Made by a program: the position numbers and the translations under genes | The notes under the pieces: model-generated | Told to the model about the DNA's origin: nothing | What the model saw: the letters and a program-made list of their open reading frames with translations, nothing else | The model's database searches: none | Assembly (NCBI GenBank): GCA_964486145.1 | Contig: CAZAMT010000206.1 | Span: 1 to 7,409 of the forward strand | Source of the DNA: CAZAMT01 sp964486145 | Lineage (GTDB): Bacteria; Bacteroidota; Bacteroidia; Bacteroidales; JAAAOM01 | Length of the DNA: 7,409 bases | Direction: 5' to 3' | Shown here: positions 6,721-7,409 of the stretch, one piece after another | Layout: each line of letters starts with the position of its first letter | Numbering within the stretch: the stretch's first letter is position 1

Positions 6721-7230
6721 TTAGCTTGTATTTGGTTTTACATATAAGGATATTCGGTTGGAATCACCTTCAGTGAAAGTAACGATTTCCCGGCCAATAT
6801 CCAACAATACAGTTCTTCTCAAAATTCCGCCGGTAGCTTTTGCATGAACACGAATTCCTTTTTCAATAAGAATATGTTCAACAGATGCCAGGTTTTCCTT
6901 ACAAATGGTGTCATCTTCTCGTTGCAGAACATTTCCTCCACCTACCAGGCATGCAATCATTTCATTGGGAGTTGCTTTTCTTTTATGTAATTGACGAAGC
7001 AGTTCTTCAATAGCATTATAAGCATATCTCGTACGGTGTTCAACTTTATTCTCCGGGGCTTTACCTGGTAACATCACATGGGCAAGTCCGCCAACATGGT
7101 GCATCGGAACAAATAAAACGACAACCACACATGAGCCAATGCCATTTGATTGCAACACCATCAAATTATCCCCGGTTTTTACTTCACCCGTGTTCACATC
7201 TATAATCTCAGGCACATTTGTGGTTAACAT
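6721..7230 (-). CDS. cheD: CheD-family chemoreceptor glutamine deamidase
   Basis: At 169 residues this matches the usual CheD size. CheD deamidates (and can deesterify) specific glutamines on methyl-accepting chemotaxis proteins, and in some bacteria binds the phosphatase CheC. The core motif SNGIGSCVVVVLF (28-40) carries the catalytic Cys34. His51 in GGLAHVMLP lies 17 residues later, the same spacing as the Cys27-His44 pair of the Thermotoga maritima enzyme. The third catalytic position, a Thr there, aligns with Ser28 here, a conservative change. Downstream features are a CLVGGGNVL stretch (94-102), equivalent to the usual GGAN region, and KATGGILRRTVLLDIG (131-146), equivalent to the GG-x-x-GR segment. 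No receptor, cheA, cheW, cheB, cheR or cheC lies in the window. The gene is followed after 10 bases by the hybrid kinase. The ATG at 7230 is preceded by an A-rich tract and no Shine-Dalgarno sequence. Confidence 0.92.
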   Translation of the reverse strand: MLTTNVPEIIDVNTGEVKTGDNLMVLQSNGIGSCVVVVLFVPMHHVGGLAHVMLPGKAPENKVEHRTRYAYNAIEELLRQLHKRKATPNEMIACLVGGGNVLQREDDTICKENLASVEHILIEKGIRVHAKATGGILRRTVLLDIGREIVTFTEGDSNRISLYVKPNTS

Positions 7231-7292
7231 GATTTTTTCAAAGATTATAACTGTTTCACATACATAAAGGTATTTATATTGTCGCAGATTAA

Positions 7293-7323
7293 CAATGTTA
7301 TAAAATATTTACAATATGTCAAT
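7293..7323 (-). promoter_or_regulatory. Candidate promoter for the cheD-kinase operon
   Basis: On the minus strand, ATTG (7323-7320) is followed after 19 bases by TAACATTG (7300-7293). This fits the Bacteroidota pattern TTTG-N19-21-TAnnTTTG with one mismatch in each box. A transcript would start near 7287, giving a leader of about 55-60 bases before the cheD ATG. The same stretch also contains a TTGACA hexamer. Motif match only; it overlaps the end of a possible upstream reading frame. Confidence 0.4.
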
Positions 7324-7407
7324 TATGCAGATGATAATTTGTTTAAGACGGTAAGATCCGCCTTCGGGAAATTCCGTTAAAAAATCAAATGGAAATTTTA
7401 TTTGATG
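7309..7407 (-). CDS. Possible 3' end of an upstream gene (runs off the right edge)
   Basis: A minus-strand frame is open from the window edge to a TAA at 7311-7309 and reads IKFPFDFLTEFPEGGSYRLK, then a hydrophobic end IIICIIDIL. The first part looks like a natural protein sequence, but 32 codons are too few to assign a family or to exclude chance. If real, it would end 78 bases before cheD and could belong to the same operon. The plus strand over the same bases also has a short open frame ending near 7379. Confidence 0.25.
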   Translation of the reverse strand, partial: HQIKFPFDFLTEFPEGGSYRLKQIIICIIDIL

Positions 7408-7409
7408 TT

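Noticed and set aside
7231..7409. Riboswitch or structured leader upstream of cheD
   Set aside because: The stretch is A/T-rich with only a three-base-pair hairpin (CCG-AAGG-CGG near 7360). No conserved riboswitch core is visible.

Overview
This window most likely comes from a member of the Bacteroidota. The DNA is moderately AT-rich. No start codon has a convincing Shine-Dalgarno sequence, and upstream regions are A/T-rich. Two starts (dus and nadB) are preceded by exact matches to the Bacteroidota -7 box TAnnTTTG. The Dus and NadB sequences also read as typical of that phylum. This is inferred from sequence style, not from a database search.

Layout. From about 1 to 448, on the minus strand, lies the 3' part of a weakly recognisable gene with beta-barrel-like character. 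It overlaps by ATGA the start of a further minus-strand gene that runs off the left edge. Diverging from it on the plus strand is a complete dusB-type tRNA-dihydrouridine synthase (511-1491, GTG start). Its last 20 bases overlap, tail to tail, a complete L-aspartate oxidase gene nadB on the minus strand (1472-3058). A gap of about 200 bases follows (3059-3257). The rest of the window is a minus-strand pair: cheD (6721-7230), then 10 bases later a large gene for a soluble hybrid histidine kinase of 1150 residues (3258-6710). The rightmost 180 bases hold a candidate cheD promoter and possibly the 3' end of another minus-strand gene.

Functional reading. DusB and NadB are housekeeping enzymes, for tRNA modification and the first step of de novo NAD synthesis. 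The notable unit is the cheD-kinase pair. CheD is normally a chemoreceptor glutamine deamidase. Here it sits directly upstream of a sensor with five PAS domains, no membrane segment, a HisKA/HATPase core and a C-terminal receiver. Three of the inter-domain linkers are glutamine-rich heptad repeats of the form xxQQLxA, which look like coiled-coil signalling helices. The arrangement suggests cytosolic sensing tied in some way to a chemotaxis-like system whose receptor, CheA and CheW are not in the window. I see no rRNA, tRNA, CRISPR array, insertion sequence or phage gene here, and nothing that clearly amounts to a new biological system.
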